Assembly (NCBI GenBank): GCA_026400815.1
Contig: JAPLOI010000076.1
Coordinates: 125,237-187,566 of the forward strand
DNA length: 62,330 nt
Source of the DNA: Alphaproteobacteria bacterium
Lineage (GTDB): Bacteria; Pseudomonadota; Alphaproteobacteria; Acetobacterales; Acetobacteraceae
Direction of reading: 5' to 3'
Made by a program: the position numbers and the translations under genes. Position 1 is the stretch's first letter. Each line of letters opens with the position of its first letter. Positions 18,202 through 26,770 of this stretch are shown here, piece by piece. Under the pieces are notes generated by a model. The model did not search any database. It was not told the origin of the DNA and saw only the letters and a list, made by a program, of their open reading frames with translations.

Positions 18202-19755
18202 CTAGTGCGCCTCCGCCGCCGCGGCGCTGGGGGCGGGTTTCTTGAGCAGCAGGGTGAATGGCAGGGCCAGCAGGAAGACCAGCGCCATCAGCAACAGCAC
18301 ATCGTTGTAGGTGAGGGTGAGGGCTTCACGGCGGACCAGCATGGCGGTGCGCTTCAAGGCGGAGAGCTGGGCGGCCTGTTCCTGGGTGGGCGTGTAGGCG
18401 TGGGTGAGGCTGTTCAGCCAGTTCATCGCGCCCGAGCGAGACCAGGTGACCTGTTCCGACAGATGCAGGGCGTGGGCGGCGTAGCGGGTGGTGGCGAGGT
18501 AGTTGATGAGTGCCAGGCCGAAGGCGCCACCGAGGTTGCGCATGAGGTTGTAGAGGCCGGAGGCGTTCTTCACCTGGGCCGGCGGCATGGTGCCGAGCGC
18601 GATCTGGTTGATCGGCACCATCAGCAGCATCATGGCCGAGCCGCGCAGGGCCTGGGGCCAGAACAGATCCGCGAAGGAGGATTGGCTGGTGAGGTGGCCC
18701 ATCCACCACACCGACAGGGCGAAGCCGAGCAGGCCGATGGCGAGCTGGAGGCGGAGGTCGATCTTGCTGGCGAGCTTGCCGGCGATGGGCGCGGTGAGGA
18801 ACATCGCCACGCCGGTGGCGAACATCACCTCGCCGATCTGCATGGAATCGTAGCCACGCACGCGGCCGAGGAAGAGCGGCACCACATAGACGGAGCCGTA
18901 GAGGCCGATGCCCATGATCAGGCTGAACAGGGAGCCGAAGGCGAAGTTGCGGTTGCCGAAGGCGCGCAGATCCACCAGCGGATCCGGCCGGGTGAGCATG
19001 CGCCAGAAGAAGGCCATGCCGGCGGAGAGGGTGACGAGAGTGAGGAGGAGGATGGTTTCGTCCTCGAACCACCCTGCCCGTTCGCCTTCCTCCAGCACAT
19101 ATTCGAGCGAGCCTAGGAAGAGGGCCATCAGGACGAGGCCGATATAGTCGAAGCGGCGCCAGAGCGACCAGTCCGGCTTGTCCAGGTGCATGAAGGCGAA
19201 GACGGCGGCGGCGATGGCGAGGCCGACGGGGACGTTGATGAGGAACAGCCAGTGCCATGACATCGCCTGGGTGAGCCAGCCGCCCAAAGTGGGGCCGATG
19301 GTGGGCGCCAGCGTGGCGGTGAGGCCGATCAGCACGGAGACGCCGGTGCGGCGGCTGGGCGGAAAAAGCAGGAAGGTGGTGGCAAACACGGTGGGGATCA
19401 TCGCGCCGCCCAGGAAGCCCTGCAGCGCGCGATAGACGATCATCTCGTTGAGGCTGGTGGCGGTGGCGCACATCGCGGAGAACACCGCGAAGCCGAGCGC
19501 GCTGGCGACAAAGAGGTAGCGGGTGGAGAGCAGGCGGGAGAGCCAGCCGGAGAGCGGGATCATGACGATTTCCGCGATCAGGTAGCTGGTTTGCACCCAG
19601 GCCACCTCATCAGGCCCGGCGGAGAGGCCGGCCTGGATCTCGGCGATGGAGGCGCTGACGATCTGGATATCGAGGATCGCCATGAACATGCCGACGACCA
19701 TGGCCATGAAGCCCAGCCAGTCAGCGCGGGTGAGCGGGCGGGTCGGCTGGTCCAT
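18202..19755 (-). CDS. DHA2-family multidrug MFS transporter (EmrB type)
   Basis: This 517-residue proton-driven exporter has 14 predicted membrane segments, as in the DHA2/EmrB-QacA group. The N-terminal half has GMFMAILDIQIVSASI and the motif-C-like GPTLGGWLTQAMSWHWLFLINVPVG near residues 155-178, which mark drug:proton antiporters. It follows the membrane-fusion protein gene by 5 bases in the same operon, so the pair should form an EmrAB-like pump working with an outer-membrane channel encoded elsewhere. Regulation is likely by the divergent TetR protein. Confidence 0.94.
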   Translation of the reverse strand: MDQPTRPLTRADWLGFMAMVVGMFMAILDIQIVSASIAEIQAGLSAGPDEVAWVQTSYLIAEIVMIPLSGWLSRLLSTRYLFVASALGFAVFSAMCATATSLNEMIVYRALQGFLGGAMIPTVFATTFLLFPPSRRTGVSVLIGLTATLAPTIGPTLGGWLTQAMSWHWLFLINVPVGLAIAAAVFAFMHLDKPDWSLWRRFDYIGLVLMALFLGSLEYVLEEGERAGWFEDETILLLTLVTLSAGMAFFWRMLTRPDPLVDLRAFGNRNFAFGSLFSLIMGIGLYGSVYVVPLFLGRVRGYDSMQIGEVMFATGVAMFLTAPIAGKLASKIDLRLQLAIGLLGFALSVWWMGHLTSQSSFADLFWPQALRGSAMMLLMVPINQIALGTMPPAQVKNASGLYNLMRNLGGAFGLALINYLATTRYAAHALHLSEQVTWSRSGAMNWLNSLTHAYTPTQEQAAQLSALKRTAMLVRREALTLTYNDVLLLMALVFLLALPFTLLLKKPAPSAAAAEAH

Positions 19756-19760
19756 GGCGG

Positions 19761-20948
19761 CTACTCGAGGCCCAGAGTGGCGGCGGCGCTGCCGAACAGG
19801 CCGAGGCGGTGGGCGCCGGGCGTACGCGTATCCACTTCCGCGGTGACGGAGAGGCCGGCGCGCAGCCAGGGGGCGGCGGCGGCATCCTGCGCATCGATGG
19901 CGATGCGGACGGGCACGCGCTGCACCACCTTGGTGAAGTTGCCGGTGGCGTTCTCCGGCGGCAGCAGGGAGAACAGCGCGCCGGTGGCGGGCGCGAGGCT
20001 GGCGACGGTGCCGCGCACGGCCTTGGCGCTGTCGATATCCGGCACCAGGCGCACGGCCTCCCCGGGCTGCATGCGGCGCAGCTGGGTTTCCTTGAAGTTG
20101 GCGGTGACGAACAGGCGCGTGGCCGGCGGGGTGATGGCGATCAGGAGTTGGCCGGGGGACACGCGCTGGCCGAGCTGGGCGGCGCGGTTGCCCACCACGC
20201 CATCGAACGGGGCGCGGATCGTGGTGTCGTCCAGGTTGTTCTCGGCCAGGCGCACCGCGGCTTCGGCGGCCAGGTGGCGGGCGGCGGCCTGGGCGGACTG
20301 GGCCTCGGCCACCGACAGGGCGGCGGTGGCGCCGAGGTGGCTTGCCTGGGCGGAGGCGAGACTGGCCTCGGCCTTCTGCTGGGCGGCGATGGCGGTTTCG
20401 TTGGACTGGCGGGAGGCCCAGCCGCCGCCGGCCAGGGTGACGCTGCGGGTGGCTTCGTTGCGGGCGCGGGTGAGCTCGGCCTCGGCGGCGGCGATGCTGG
20501 AGGCGGCCTGGGCGATGGCGGCACGGGCCTGTTCCACCTGGCGGGCGGCGGTGAGCTGGGCGGCTTCGGCCTCCGCGGCGCTGGCGCGGGCCTGGTCCAG
20601 GCGGGCCTGCCAGTCGCGCGGGTCCAGCCGGATCAGGGGGTCACCGGCCTTCACGGCGGCGTTGTCGGCGATATCGATGGCCATCACGGTGCCGTCGATG
20701 CGGGCGGCGAGGGTGGCGATGTCGCCCTGGATGTAGGCGTTGTCGGTGCTCTCGATGTAGCGGCCCTCCACGCGCCACCAATTGCCGGCGAGGCCGGCGC
20801 CGAGCAGGGCGGGGATGAGGGCCAGGGCGAGGAGGCGGCGCTTGCGGTTGGGTTGCGGCTTCGCGGGGGGTGGCGGCTCCGTGGGGATCGGCCGGGAGAA
20901 AGGTGCGTCTGCGGTGGCGGGAACCGGCTTTTCGGGGATGGCATTCAT
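19761..20948 (-). CDS. HlyD/EmrA-family membrane-fusion protein
   Basis: This 395-residue periplasmic adaptor joins the MFS pump to an outer-membrane channel. It has a Pro-rich cytoplasmic N-terminus, one membrane anchor (about residues 36-57), the first lipoyl half (YIESTDNAYIQGDIATLAARIDG region), an Ala/Glu-rich coiled-coil hairpin of about 130 residues, and the second lipoyl half with DTTIRAPFDGVVGNRAAQLG. The start at 20948 has GAGG seven bases upstream. It is the first gene of the efflux operon. An operator-like palindrome lies 18 bases upstream of its start codon. Confidence 0.94.
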   Translation of the reverse strand: MNAIPEKPVPATADAPFSRPIPTEPPPPAKPQPNRKRRLLALALIPALLGAGLAGNWWRVEGRYIESTDNAYIQGDIATLAARIDGTVMAIDIADNAAVKAGDPLIRLDPRDWQARLDQARASAAEAEAAQLTAARQVEQARAAIAQAASSIAAAEAELTRARNEATRSVTLAGGGWASRQSNETAIAAQQKAEASLASAQASHLGATAALSVAEAQSAQAAARHLAAEAAVRLAENNLDDTTIRAPFDGVVGNRAAQLGQRVSPGQLLIAITPPATRLFVTANFKETQLRRMQPGEAVRLVPDIDSAKAVRGTVASLAPATGALFSLLPPENATGNFTKVVQRVPVRIAIDAQDAAAAPWLRAGLSVTAEVDTRTPGAHRLGLFGSAAATLGLE

Positions 20949-20965
20949 GGCGGCGCCTCGAATTG

Positions 20966-20982
20966 AACTGGACGGTTCAGTC
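20966..20982. promoter_or_regulatory. TetR operator-like palindrome, proximal to emrA
   Basis: AACTGGACGGTTCAGTC matches the perfect palindrome at 21025-21041 at all but two non-central positions. It lies 18 bases upstream of the emrA-type start, where a bound repressor would block transcription. The partner is presumed to be the divergent TetR protein. Confidence 0.65.
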
Positions 20983-21024
20983 TGATGCCGGTTCTACGTC
21001 CCCGGGCTGGTGGGGTCAACGCAA

Positions 21025-21041
21025 AACTGAACCGTTCAGTT
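21025..21041. promoter_or_regulatory. TetR operator-like palindrome, proximal to tetR-type gene
   Basis: AACTGAACCGTTCAGTT is a perfect 8-bp inverted repeat around one central base. It lies 42 bases upstream of the TetR-type start and 59 bases centre-to-centre from the second copy. That placement suits simultaneous control of both divergent transcripts. Confidence 0.7.
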
Positions 21042-21082
21042 CATTCTTGACGGAGGCGGGGGGTGCATATCAGAGTGCGGGC

Positions 21083-21730
21083 ATGGAAACGCGCCTCGCC
21101 CCCGCCCCCTGCCCCGGCCCGGTGGCGGAGGGGCCGCCCTCCCGCAAGCGCCAGCAGGTGATACAGGCGGCGGCGGAACTGTTCATCGCGCAGGGCTATG
21201 GCGCCGTGAGCATGGATGCGGTGGCGCGCGCCGCCGGCGTCTCCAAGGCCACGCTGTATGCCCACTTCACCTCCAAGGACGCGCTATTCGCCACCATCGT
21301 GGGCGAGGCGGCACGGCAGGGGCCGGTGGAGGCCGCGCAGATGCCGGCACAGGTGGAAAATGTGGAGGCGGCGCTGCGCGCACGCGGCGTCAAGCTGCTG
21401 CGCTTCCTGCTGGAGCCGCGCACGGTGGCGATCGCGCGGGTGGCGATTGCGGAGAGCGCACGGTTTCCCGAGTTGGGCGCGGCGTTCCTGGCCAGCGGGC
21501 CGATGGCATTCCAGACGCAGGTGGCCATCTGGCTGGGGCGGCTGCACGCGCAGGGCGCGATCCATGCGCCCGATGCCGATCTCGCGGCCCAGCACCTGGG
21601 CGCGCTGCTGCGCGGGACGCTGCATATCGAGGCGCTGCTGACGCCGGGGTTCACGCCGGATGAGGCGCGGATCGAGGCGGCGGTACAGGGGGCGGTGGGG
21701 GCGTTCTTGCGGGCTTATGCGCCACAGTAA
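21083..21730 (+). CDS. TetR/AcrR-family regulator
   Basis: This 215-residue repressor is predicted to control the divergent EmrAB-type efflux operon. The helix-turn-helix is at about residues 38-62 (VSMDAVARAAGVSKATLYAHF), followed by TSKDALFATIVGEAA and an all-helical ligand domain resembling the AefR-like group. The ATG at 21083 fits the family; longer in-frame versions would run through the operators and lack similarity. Two 17-bp palindromes lie between the genes. The 3' end is followed after 7 bases by a dispersed hairpin repeat. Confidence 0.92.
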   Translation: METRLAPAPCPGPVAEGPPSRKRQQVIQAAAELFIAQGYGAVSMDAVARAAGVSKATLYAHFTSKDALFATIVGEAARQGPVEAAQMPAQVENVEAALRARGVKLLRFLLEPRTVAIARVAIAESARFPELGAAFLASGPMAFQTQVAIWLGRLHAQGAIHAPDADLAAQHLGALLRGTLHIEALLTPGFTPDEARIEAAVQGAVGAFLRAYAPQ

Positions 21731-21737
21731 GGAAGCG

Positions 21738-21811
21738 GTTCTTTTTTGAAAAAAAGAACCAAAAAACGTTCGTTCGTTTGATGCGGACAGGGCCGCATCA
21801 AACGGACGAAA
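21738..21811. repeat. Dispersed multi-hairpin repeat, copy 1 (convergent 3' ends)
   Basis: The invariant first hairpin has a 10-nt arm GTTCTTTTTT, a GA centre and the exact complement (21738-21759), then CAAAAAAC. The variable second hairpin has 16-bp arms (21771-21786 and 21793-21808) around ACAGGG with one G-T pair. No third hairpin is present. On the minus strand the second hairpin is followed by a T-rich stretch, a good intrinsic terminator for the threonine aldolase gene. Confidence 0.85.
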
Positions 21812-21817
21812 TCTTGT

Positions 21818-22888
21818 TCAGGCGGCTTTCACCACCTCGCCGATCACCTGCACCGCCATGTCCATGTCGGCGGCGGTCACGTCGAGATGCGTGCAGGCGC
21901 GCACGCGGTATTTGCCGTTGGTGCTGACGGCCACGCCGTGCGCGCGGGCGCGGTCGGACAGCTCGGCGGCAGTGAGGCCGGCGCCCTGGGTGTTGAAGAA
22001 GACGAGGTTGGTTTCCGGGTCTTCCACCGTGATGCCCGGGAGCTGGGCGAGGCCGCGGGCGAGGCGGCGGGCGTTGGTGTGGTCATCCGCCAGCCGGTCG
22101 ACATGGTGTTCCAGCGCGTGGATGCAGCCGGCGGCGAGCATGCCGGACTGGCGCATGGAGCCGCCCAGGCGCTGCTTCCAGCGCCAGGCCGCGCCGATGA
22201 ACTCCTTGGTGCCGCACAGCACGGCGCCGACGCCGGTTCCGAGCCCCTTGGTGAAATCCAGCCACAGGCTGTCCATGCCGGCGACCATGTCCTTAGGCGC
22301 GATGCCGGCGGCGACGCAGGCGTTCATCAGCCGGGCGCCGTCCATGTGGGTGCTGAGGCCTTTCTCATGCGCGATGGCGCAGAGTTCGTTGATGGTCTCC
22401 ACCTTCCAGACCGCGCCGCCGCCGGAATTGGCGGTCTGCTCGATTTCCAGCAGGGTTTGCGGCGGCGAGTAGCGGGTGCGCGGGCGGATGGCGGCGCGCA
22501 GCGTTTCTGCGTCGAACTGGCCGCGGGCGCCGCGGAGGCCGGTGATCTGCGCGCCGGTGATGGCGCCGACGGCGCCGCCCTCGCTGGTGAGGATGTGGGC
22601 GGTTTCATGCGCCAGGATCTCGTCGCCGGGGCGGCAATGGGTGGCGATGGCGATCTGGTTGCACATGGTGCCGCTGGGCAGGAACAGGGCGGCTTCCTTG
22701 CCCATCAGGGCGGCCATGCGCTCCTGCAGCTGGTTCGTGGTGGGATCCCAGCCGAACTGCTCGTCGCCCACTTCGGCCGCCAGCATCGCGGCCTTCATGG
22801 CCGGGGTGGGCTTGGTCTGCGTGTCTGAATAGAGGTTGACGCGCAGCGGCGGCAGCGAGGCATCCATGCGCAGCGGGGTGTAGTCCAT
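21818..22888 (-). CDS. Low-specificity threonine aldolase-like PLP enzyme
   Basis: This 356-residue fold-type I PLP enzyme probably splits threonine or allo-threonine to glycine and acetaldehyde. It has NLYSDTQTKPTPAMKAAM near residue 18, the FLPSGTMCNQIA phosphate-binding turn, HMDGARLMN with the cofactor Asp, and the Schiff-base Lys in LWLDFTKGLGTGVG. ATG 22888 has GGAGAAG upstream; an ATG at 22867 is a possible alternative. It is the last gene of the long minus-strand run that starts at pdhA, separated by 70 bases from the DUF4394 gene. A bidirectional hairpin repeat ends it. Confidence 0.9.
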   Translation of the reverse strand: MDYTPLRMDASLPPLRVNLYSDTQTKPTPAMKAAMLAAEVGDEQFGWDPTTNQLQERMAALMGKEAALFLPSGTMCNQIAIATHCRPGDEILAHETAHILTSEGGAVGAITGAQITGLRGARGQFDAETLRAAIRPRTRYSPPQTLLEIEQTANSGGGAVWKVETINELCAIAHEKGLSTHMDGARLMNACVAAGIAPKDMVAGMDSLWLDFTKGLGTGVGAVLCGTKEFIGAAWRWKQRLGGSMRQSGMLAAGCIHALEHHVDRLADDHTNARRLARGLAQLPGITVEDPETNLVFFNTQGAGLTAAELSDRARAHGVAVSTNGKYRVRACTHLDVTAADMDMAVQVIGEVVKAA

Positions 22889-22958
22889 GGCGGGGGCTTC
22901 TCCGAATTCTGTGGCCGAAGAGAAGCACCCCGCCACGGGTTGCGCCAGGGGTGGGCGG

Positions 22959-23738
22959 CTACTTCGCCACCGCGATCGACACGATCTCCTTGGCCGAAAG
23001 CCCGGCGATGCGTCCCATCGGGGTGAGCTGGCCGGTTGCGATGTCCAGCCCATGCAGCGCGCCGGCGGCGACGACGAAGCCTTTGTTGCCGCCCATGCCG
23101 TCGGCCAGGATGTCGAAGCCGGCATTGGCGGGGACGGCCTGGTTGAGGCGGCCCTTGGGCTGCTGGACGCCATCATTGGGCGGCATCTGCACGTTCATCA
23201 GGCCGAGCTTGGCATCGAGCGTGTAGAGCGCCGTCTCCTTGGTGCCGGCGAAATGGTTGGAATAGGCGCCGGTGGTAACCATCGGCTTGGCCTCGGAATA
23301 GGCGGAGTCCGTCGCGTATTTCAGGCCGCCATCAACGGTGACGGCGCCGGTATCGGGGTGGATGCGCCAGTTGCCGCCGTTGCTGGAAACCACGCGCAGG
23401 CGATCGACCACCGGGTTGAAGTTGATGGTGGTGCGGGCGGCGCCATCCAGCGGCTTGTCGAGGCGGGCGACCTCCTTGGCCATGGCGGTTTCGGTATCGA
23501 CGGTAACGAGCTGGCCGCGGGCAGTGAGGCCGTAGAGCTTGCCGTCGGCCGGGCGCAGGGCGATGGCGAGCAGGGCGCCATCGGTGCCCTTCACCGGCTT
23601 GGCCGGCATGGCCTTGCGGGTGTCGGTATCGATCTTGGCGAGGGCGCCGGCGGCGTCCAGCGCCCAGATGGTGGCGGCCTCGGCCGGGGCGGCGGCAGTG
23701 AACAGGGTGGCGGCGAGGGCGAGCGTGGTGCGCATCAT
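22959..23738 (-). CDS. Secreted DUF4394-domain protein
   Basis: This 259-residue exported protein has a signal peptide (hydrophobic ALAATLFTAAAPAEA, cleavage near residue 22). The mature part is a repeat-like beta structure with IWALDAAGALAKIDTD, LYGLTARGQLVTVDTET and NGGNWRIHPDTG, which matches the DUF4394 family of presumed beta-propeller proteins. The biochemical role is unknown. ATG 23738 follows GGAGAAACACC. It lies downstream of an ECF sigma/anti-sigma pair and is a candidate target or partner of that system. Confidence 0.8.
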   Translation of the reverse strand: MMRTTLALAATLFTAAAPAEAATIWALDAAGALAKIDTDTRKAMPAKPVKGTDGALLAIALRPADGKLYGLTARGQLVTVDTETAMAKEVARLDKPLDGAARTTINFNPVVDRLRVVSSNGGNWRIHPDTGAVTVDGGLKYATDSAYSEAKPMVTTGAYSNHFAGTKETALYTLDAKLGLMNVQMPPNDGVQQPKGRLNQAVPANAGFDILADGMGGNKGFVVAAGALHGLDIATGQLTPMGRIAGLSAKEIVSIAVAK

Positions 23739-23831
23739 GGTGTTTCTCCTCCGTGCTGGGGGCCAATGCGGCCCCGACACCAGTGCTACGGAGGGGATGT
23801 GCCGGCGGATGCGCGAACGATGCGCCGCCGC

Positions 23832-24029
23832 TCAGATTTCCGCGTGGGAGGGCGCGGCGGCCGGGGCCGGGGCGCAGGCGGCGGGCATGATCGTGGCCGA
23901 GCGGGGATGGGTGGCGATGTGTTCGGCGCGGGTGGCCACGCGCTCGGCCGCGGGTTCCGTCTGGGCCAGCAGCGCGGCGGCGCCGAGGGCCAGAGTGGCG
24001 GCGGAGGCGAGCATCAGGCGGAAGACCAT
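23832..24029 (-). CDS. Small secreted protein of unknown function
   Basis: This 65-residue protein consists of a signal peptide (LMLASAATLALGAAALLAQ) and a short mature peptide rich in Ala, Pro and His, ending APAAAPSHAEI. AGGA lies nine bases before the ATG. It lies 26 bases after the anti-sigma gene and 93 bases before the DUF4394 gene, in the same direction. No family is recognised. Its conserved position within an envelope-signalling cluster is the main reason to keep it. Confidence 0.55.
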   Translation of the reverse strand: MVFRLMLASAATLALGAAALLAQTEPAAERVATRAEHIATHPRSATIMPAACAPAPAAAPSHAEI

Positions 24030-24055
24030 GGCAATGTTCCTGTTGGGTGCGGGGA

Positions 24056-24760
24056 TCAGTTCGGAGGGGCCTCGATGAGGCGGCCGTAGAACAGGATCGG
24101 GCCGGTGGGGCGGCCGGTGGGGGAGCCGCCTTCGGGCTCCAGGCTGATCTCGATCAGCATGTTGTTCACCGGGCGCAGCGCGGGGGCCGGAATGCTGATG
24201 CGGCCGGGCGTGCGTGGCAGCAAAGCGAGGCTGGTGGGCGCGGTCTCGCCCGGGCGCAGGCCCCAGAGCTGCATCACGCGGCCATCAGGGGTGGTGGACT
24301 GGGGCTCGCCGAAGGCGGGGCGGACGGCGGCCAAGGTGATGCCGCCGGTGCGGTCGGCCTGGGCGATCCAGGCCGGCGCGGCGCGGTCGCTGACCAGCAC
24401 GGTCATGTAGGCAGGCTTCTCGGCGCGCGGGATAAAGGCGAGGCCGGCGAACACCGCGGCGGCGAGCGAGGCGCCGATCGCCCAGCCCTGCCAGAACCAG
24501 GAGCGGCGCAAGGCGGGGCGGGCGGCAGGCGTGGCGCCGGGCAGCCGGGCCTCGATTCGGTCCCATAGATCCGGCGGCGGGGCTTCCGGCGCGGCGAGGC
24601 GGGTGAGGGGGGCGAGGCGGTTGGTCCAGGCGGCGACGGCTTCGGCCAGGGCGGGGTCGGTGGCGAGCCGGGCTTCCACGGCGGCGGAGGCGCGGGCATC
24701 GAGCGTGCCGAGCACGTATTCGGCGGCGAGCAGGTCGCGGTCTTCGGCGGTACCGCTCAT
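24056..24760 (-). CDS. RskA-like anti-sigma factor
   Basis: This 234-residue single-pass membrane protein is predicted to sequester the upstream ECF sigma factor. The N-terminal cytoplasmic part has the LLAAEYVLGTLDARASAAVE helix typical of the anti-sigma-K group. One membrane segment lies at about residues 92-110 (GWAIGASLAAAVFAGLAFI), followed by an extracytoplasmic beta-rich anti-sigma-K domain with VMQLWGLRPGE and a GPILFYGRL end. The start overlaps the sigma stop as ATGA, the usual coupling that keeps the pair balanced. Release would be by proteolysis or redox change, neither visible here. Confidence 0.88.
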   Translation of the reverse strand: MSGTAEDRDLLAAEYVLGTLDARASAAVEARLATDPALAEAVAAWTNRLAPLTRLAAPEAPPPDLWDRIEARLPGATPAARPALRRSWFWQGWAIGASLAAAVFAGLAFIPRAEKPAYMTVLVSDRAAPAWIAQADRTGGITLAAVRPAFGEPQSTTPDGRVMQLWGLRPGETAPTSLALLPRTPGRISIPAPALRPVNNMLIEISLEPEGGSPTGRPTGPILFYGRLIEAPPN

Positions 24761-25296
24761 GACAGGCACTTCCGCAGCGAAAGCAGGCCGCGGCGGATCC
24801 AGGATTTCACCGTGCCCAGCGGGGTGGCGAGGCGTTCGGCGACCTCGGGGTGGGACAGGCCGTGGACGAAGGCGAGCAGGATGCCCTCGCGCGGCTTGGG
24901 ATCAAGCCTGGCGAGGCAGTCGCGCAGGCGGGCGCCGTCCTCGGCTTCGGCGAGGTCATCGAGCACGGAGGGTTCGAAGGCGCCGTCGCCCAAAGTGGGG
25001 TCGTCGGTGAGCACCTCGCGGCCGCGGGCACGGGCGGCATCCAGCGCGGTGTTGCGCACGATCTGGCCGAGCCAGGCGGCCGCCGGGCCGCGGCTGGGGT
25101 CGAACTGGCCGGCGCGCTGCCAGACCTTGAGGAAGGCATCCTGGAGCACGTCGGAGGCTGCGGCACGGTCGCGCAGGATGGCCATGGCTATTCCGAACAG
25201 TCGGGTGGACTGCCTGGCATAGACGGACTTCAACGCATTGCGGTCGCCCGTGGCGACGGATGCCAGCAGCCCTGCCAAGTCGGCCTGTTCTGACAT
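24757..25296 (-). CDS. ECF RNA polymerase sigma factor (SigK-like)
   Basis: The 179-residue sigma factor has region 2 at about residues 20-90 (AILRDRAAASDVLQDAFLKVWQ) and region 4 at about 125-175 (FVHGLSHPEVAERLATPLGTVKSWIRRGL). There is no extra sensory domain. The ATG directly follows the ratA stop codon, so it may be transcribed from the pdh operon as well as from its own promoter. It is translationally coupled to its anti-sigma factor. Likely targets include the secreted proteins just downstream, but no promoter signature could be confirmed by eye. Confidence 0.92.
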   Translation of the reverse strand: MSEQADLAGLLASVATGDRNALKSVYARQSTRLFGIAMAILRDRAAASDVLQDAFLKVWQRAGQFDPSRGPAAAWLGQIVRNTALDAARARGREVLTDDPTLGDGAFEPSVLDDLAEAEDGARLRDCLARLDPKPREGILLAFVHGLSHPEVAERLATPLGTVKSWIRRGLLSLRKCLS

Positions 25297-25791
25297 CTAC
25301 GAGCCGGCGCTCCCTTCGGATGCAGCGCGGGCCGTGAGGGGGGGGGCCGGGGCGGCAGGGGGCGGGCCATACACGGTGCGGGCGCGGGTGAGGAAGGCGG
25401 CGACCATGCGGCGCACCGCCTCGTGGAACACGGCGCCGATCGCTATCTCCAGCAGCTTGGAGCGGAATTCAAAATCCACATGGAAATGCACGCGGCAGCC
25501 GGTGTCGGTGGCTTCGAAGCGCCACTGGTTGGTCAGGTAGCGGAAGGGACCATTTTCGTAGCGCACGCCGATCTTGTCCGGCCGGTGCAGCGCCACGCGG
25601 CTGGTAAAGCTCTCCCGGAACGGGCCGAAGCCGATGGTGAGGTCGGCCACCATCTCTGCCTCGGTGCGGGTGCGCACGCGCGCGCCGACGCACCAGGGCA
25701 GGAATTCCGGATAGCGGCCGACATCGGCCACGAGGTCGAACAGCTGTTCCGGCTGGTAGGGAACGTGGCGGGTTTCGCTATGGCGGGGCAT
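25297..25791 (-). CDS. COQ10/RatA-type SRPBCC (START) protein
   Basis: This 164-residue protein of the polyketide cyclase/START superfamily is related to mitochondrial COQ10, which binds ubiquinone, and to RatA. It has PYQPEQLFDLVADVGRYPEFLPWC near residue 12, GFGPFRESFTSRV and FRYLTNQWRF. In alphaproteobacteria this gene sits beside lipA, as here (4 bases). A lipid or quinone-binding role in respiration is likelier than a toxin role in this setting. ATG 25791 gives the normal start; upstream extensions overlap lipA. Confidence 0.9.
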   Translation of the reverse strand: MPRHSETRHVPYQPEQLFDLVADVGRYPEFLPWCVGARVRTRTEAEMVADLTIGFGPFRESFTSRVALHRPDKIGVRYENGPFRYLTNQWRFEATDTGCRVHFHVDFEFRSKLLEIAIGAVFHEAVRRMVAAFLTRARTVYGPPPAAPAPPLTARAASEGSAGS

Positions 25792-25795
25792 GGCC

Positions 25796-26767
25796 CTAGG
25801 CGGGCACCGGGCGAGCCGCCAGCTTGGCGCTGCGGGCGGCCTGCAGCTTCGCGAAATCGGCATCCGCGTGGTACGAGCTGCGGGTGAGCGGAGTGGCGGA
25901 GACCAGCACGAAGCCGCGGGCGCGGGCAAGGCTGGCGTATTCCTCGAACGCCTCGGGCGTGACGAACTCCGCCACCGCAGCGTGCTTCACGGTGGGCTGG
26001 AGGTACTGGCCGATGGTGAGGAAATCGACCTCTGCCACGCGCAGGTCGTCCATCACCTGCAGGATCTCGGGCTTGGCCTCGCCGAGGCCGACCATCAGGC
26101 CGGACTTGGTGAAGATGGTGGGATCGAGCTGCTTCACGCGATCGAGCAGGCGCAGCGACTGGTAGTAGCGCGCGCCCGGGCGGATGGTGGGGTAGAGCCG
26201 CGGCACGGTTTCCAGGTTGTGGTTGAACACATCCGGCCGGGCCTGCACGACGATTTCGAGCGCGCCATCCTTGCGCAGGAAATCCGGCGTCAGCACCTCG
26301 ATCGTGGTGCCGGGGGCGGCGGCCCGGATGCCCTGGATGACGGCGGCGAAGTGCCCTGCCCCGCCATCGCGCAGATCGTCGCGGTCCACCGAGGTGATGA
26401 CCACATGGCGCAGGCCGAGCTTGGCCACGGCATCGGCCACGCGGTTCGGCTCATCGGCATCCAGCGCATCGGGCTGGCCGGTGCGCACGTTGCAGAAGCT
26501 GCAGGCGCGGGTGCAGGTGTCGCCCATGATCATCATGGTGGCGTGGCGCTGGGACCAGCACTCGCCCACGTTCGGGCAGGCGGCTTCCTCGCAGACCGTG
26601 GTGAGGCGGTTGGCGCGCATCAGCTCCCGTGTTTCGTGGTACACGGGGTGATTGGGCGCCTTCACCCGAATCCAGGCGGGTTTGCGCTGGATCGGGTTGT
26701 CGGGCCGGTGCGCCTTCTCGGGATGGCGCGAAATGCGGTGGTCGATGACGACGCGGGTGGTGGTCAT
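25796..26767 (-). CDS. lipA: Lipoyl synthase
   Basis: LipA is a radical-SAM enzyme that inserts two sulfurs into octanoyl groups on lipoyl domains, here those of PdhB and PdhC. The 323-residue protein has both cluster motifs: the auxiliary [12 protein letters not shown] near residue 60 and the SAM-binding [10 protein letters not shown] near 86. The RSSYHAD segment near the C-terminus supplies the Ser ligand of the auxiliary cluster. It lies 3 bases after lpd, so the apparatus and the lipoylated enzyme are made together. Confidence 0.97.
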   Translation of the reverse strand: MTTTRVVIDHRISRHPEKAHRPDNPIQRKPAWIRVKAPNHPVYHETRELMRANRLTTVCEEAACPNVGECWSQRHATMMIMGDTCTRACSFCNVRTGQPDALDADEPNRVADAVAKLGLRHVVITSVDRDDLRDGGAGHFAAVIQGIRAAAPGTTIEVLTPDFLRKDGALEIVVQARPDVFNHNLETVPRLYPTIRPGARYYQSLRLLDRVKQLDPTIFTKSGLMVGLGEAKPEILQVMDDLRVAEVDFLTIGQYLQPTVKHAAVAEFVTPEAFEEYASLARARGFVLVSATPLTRSSYHADADFAKLQAARSAKLAARPVPA

Positions 26768-26770
26768 GGG

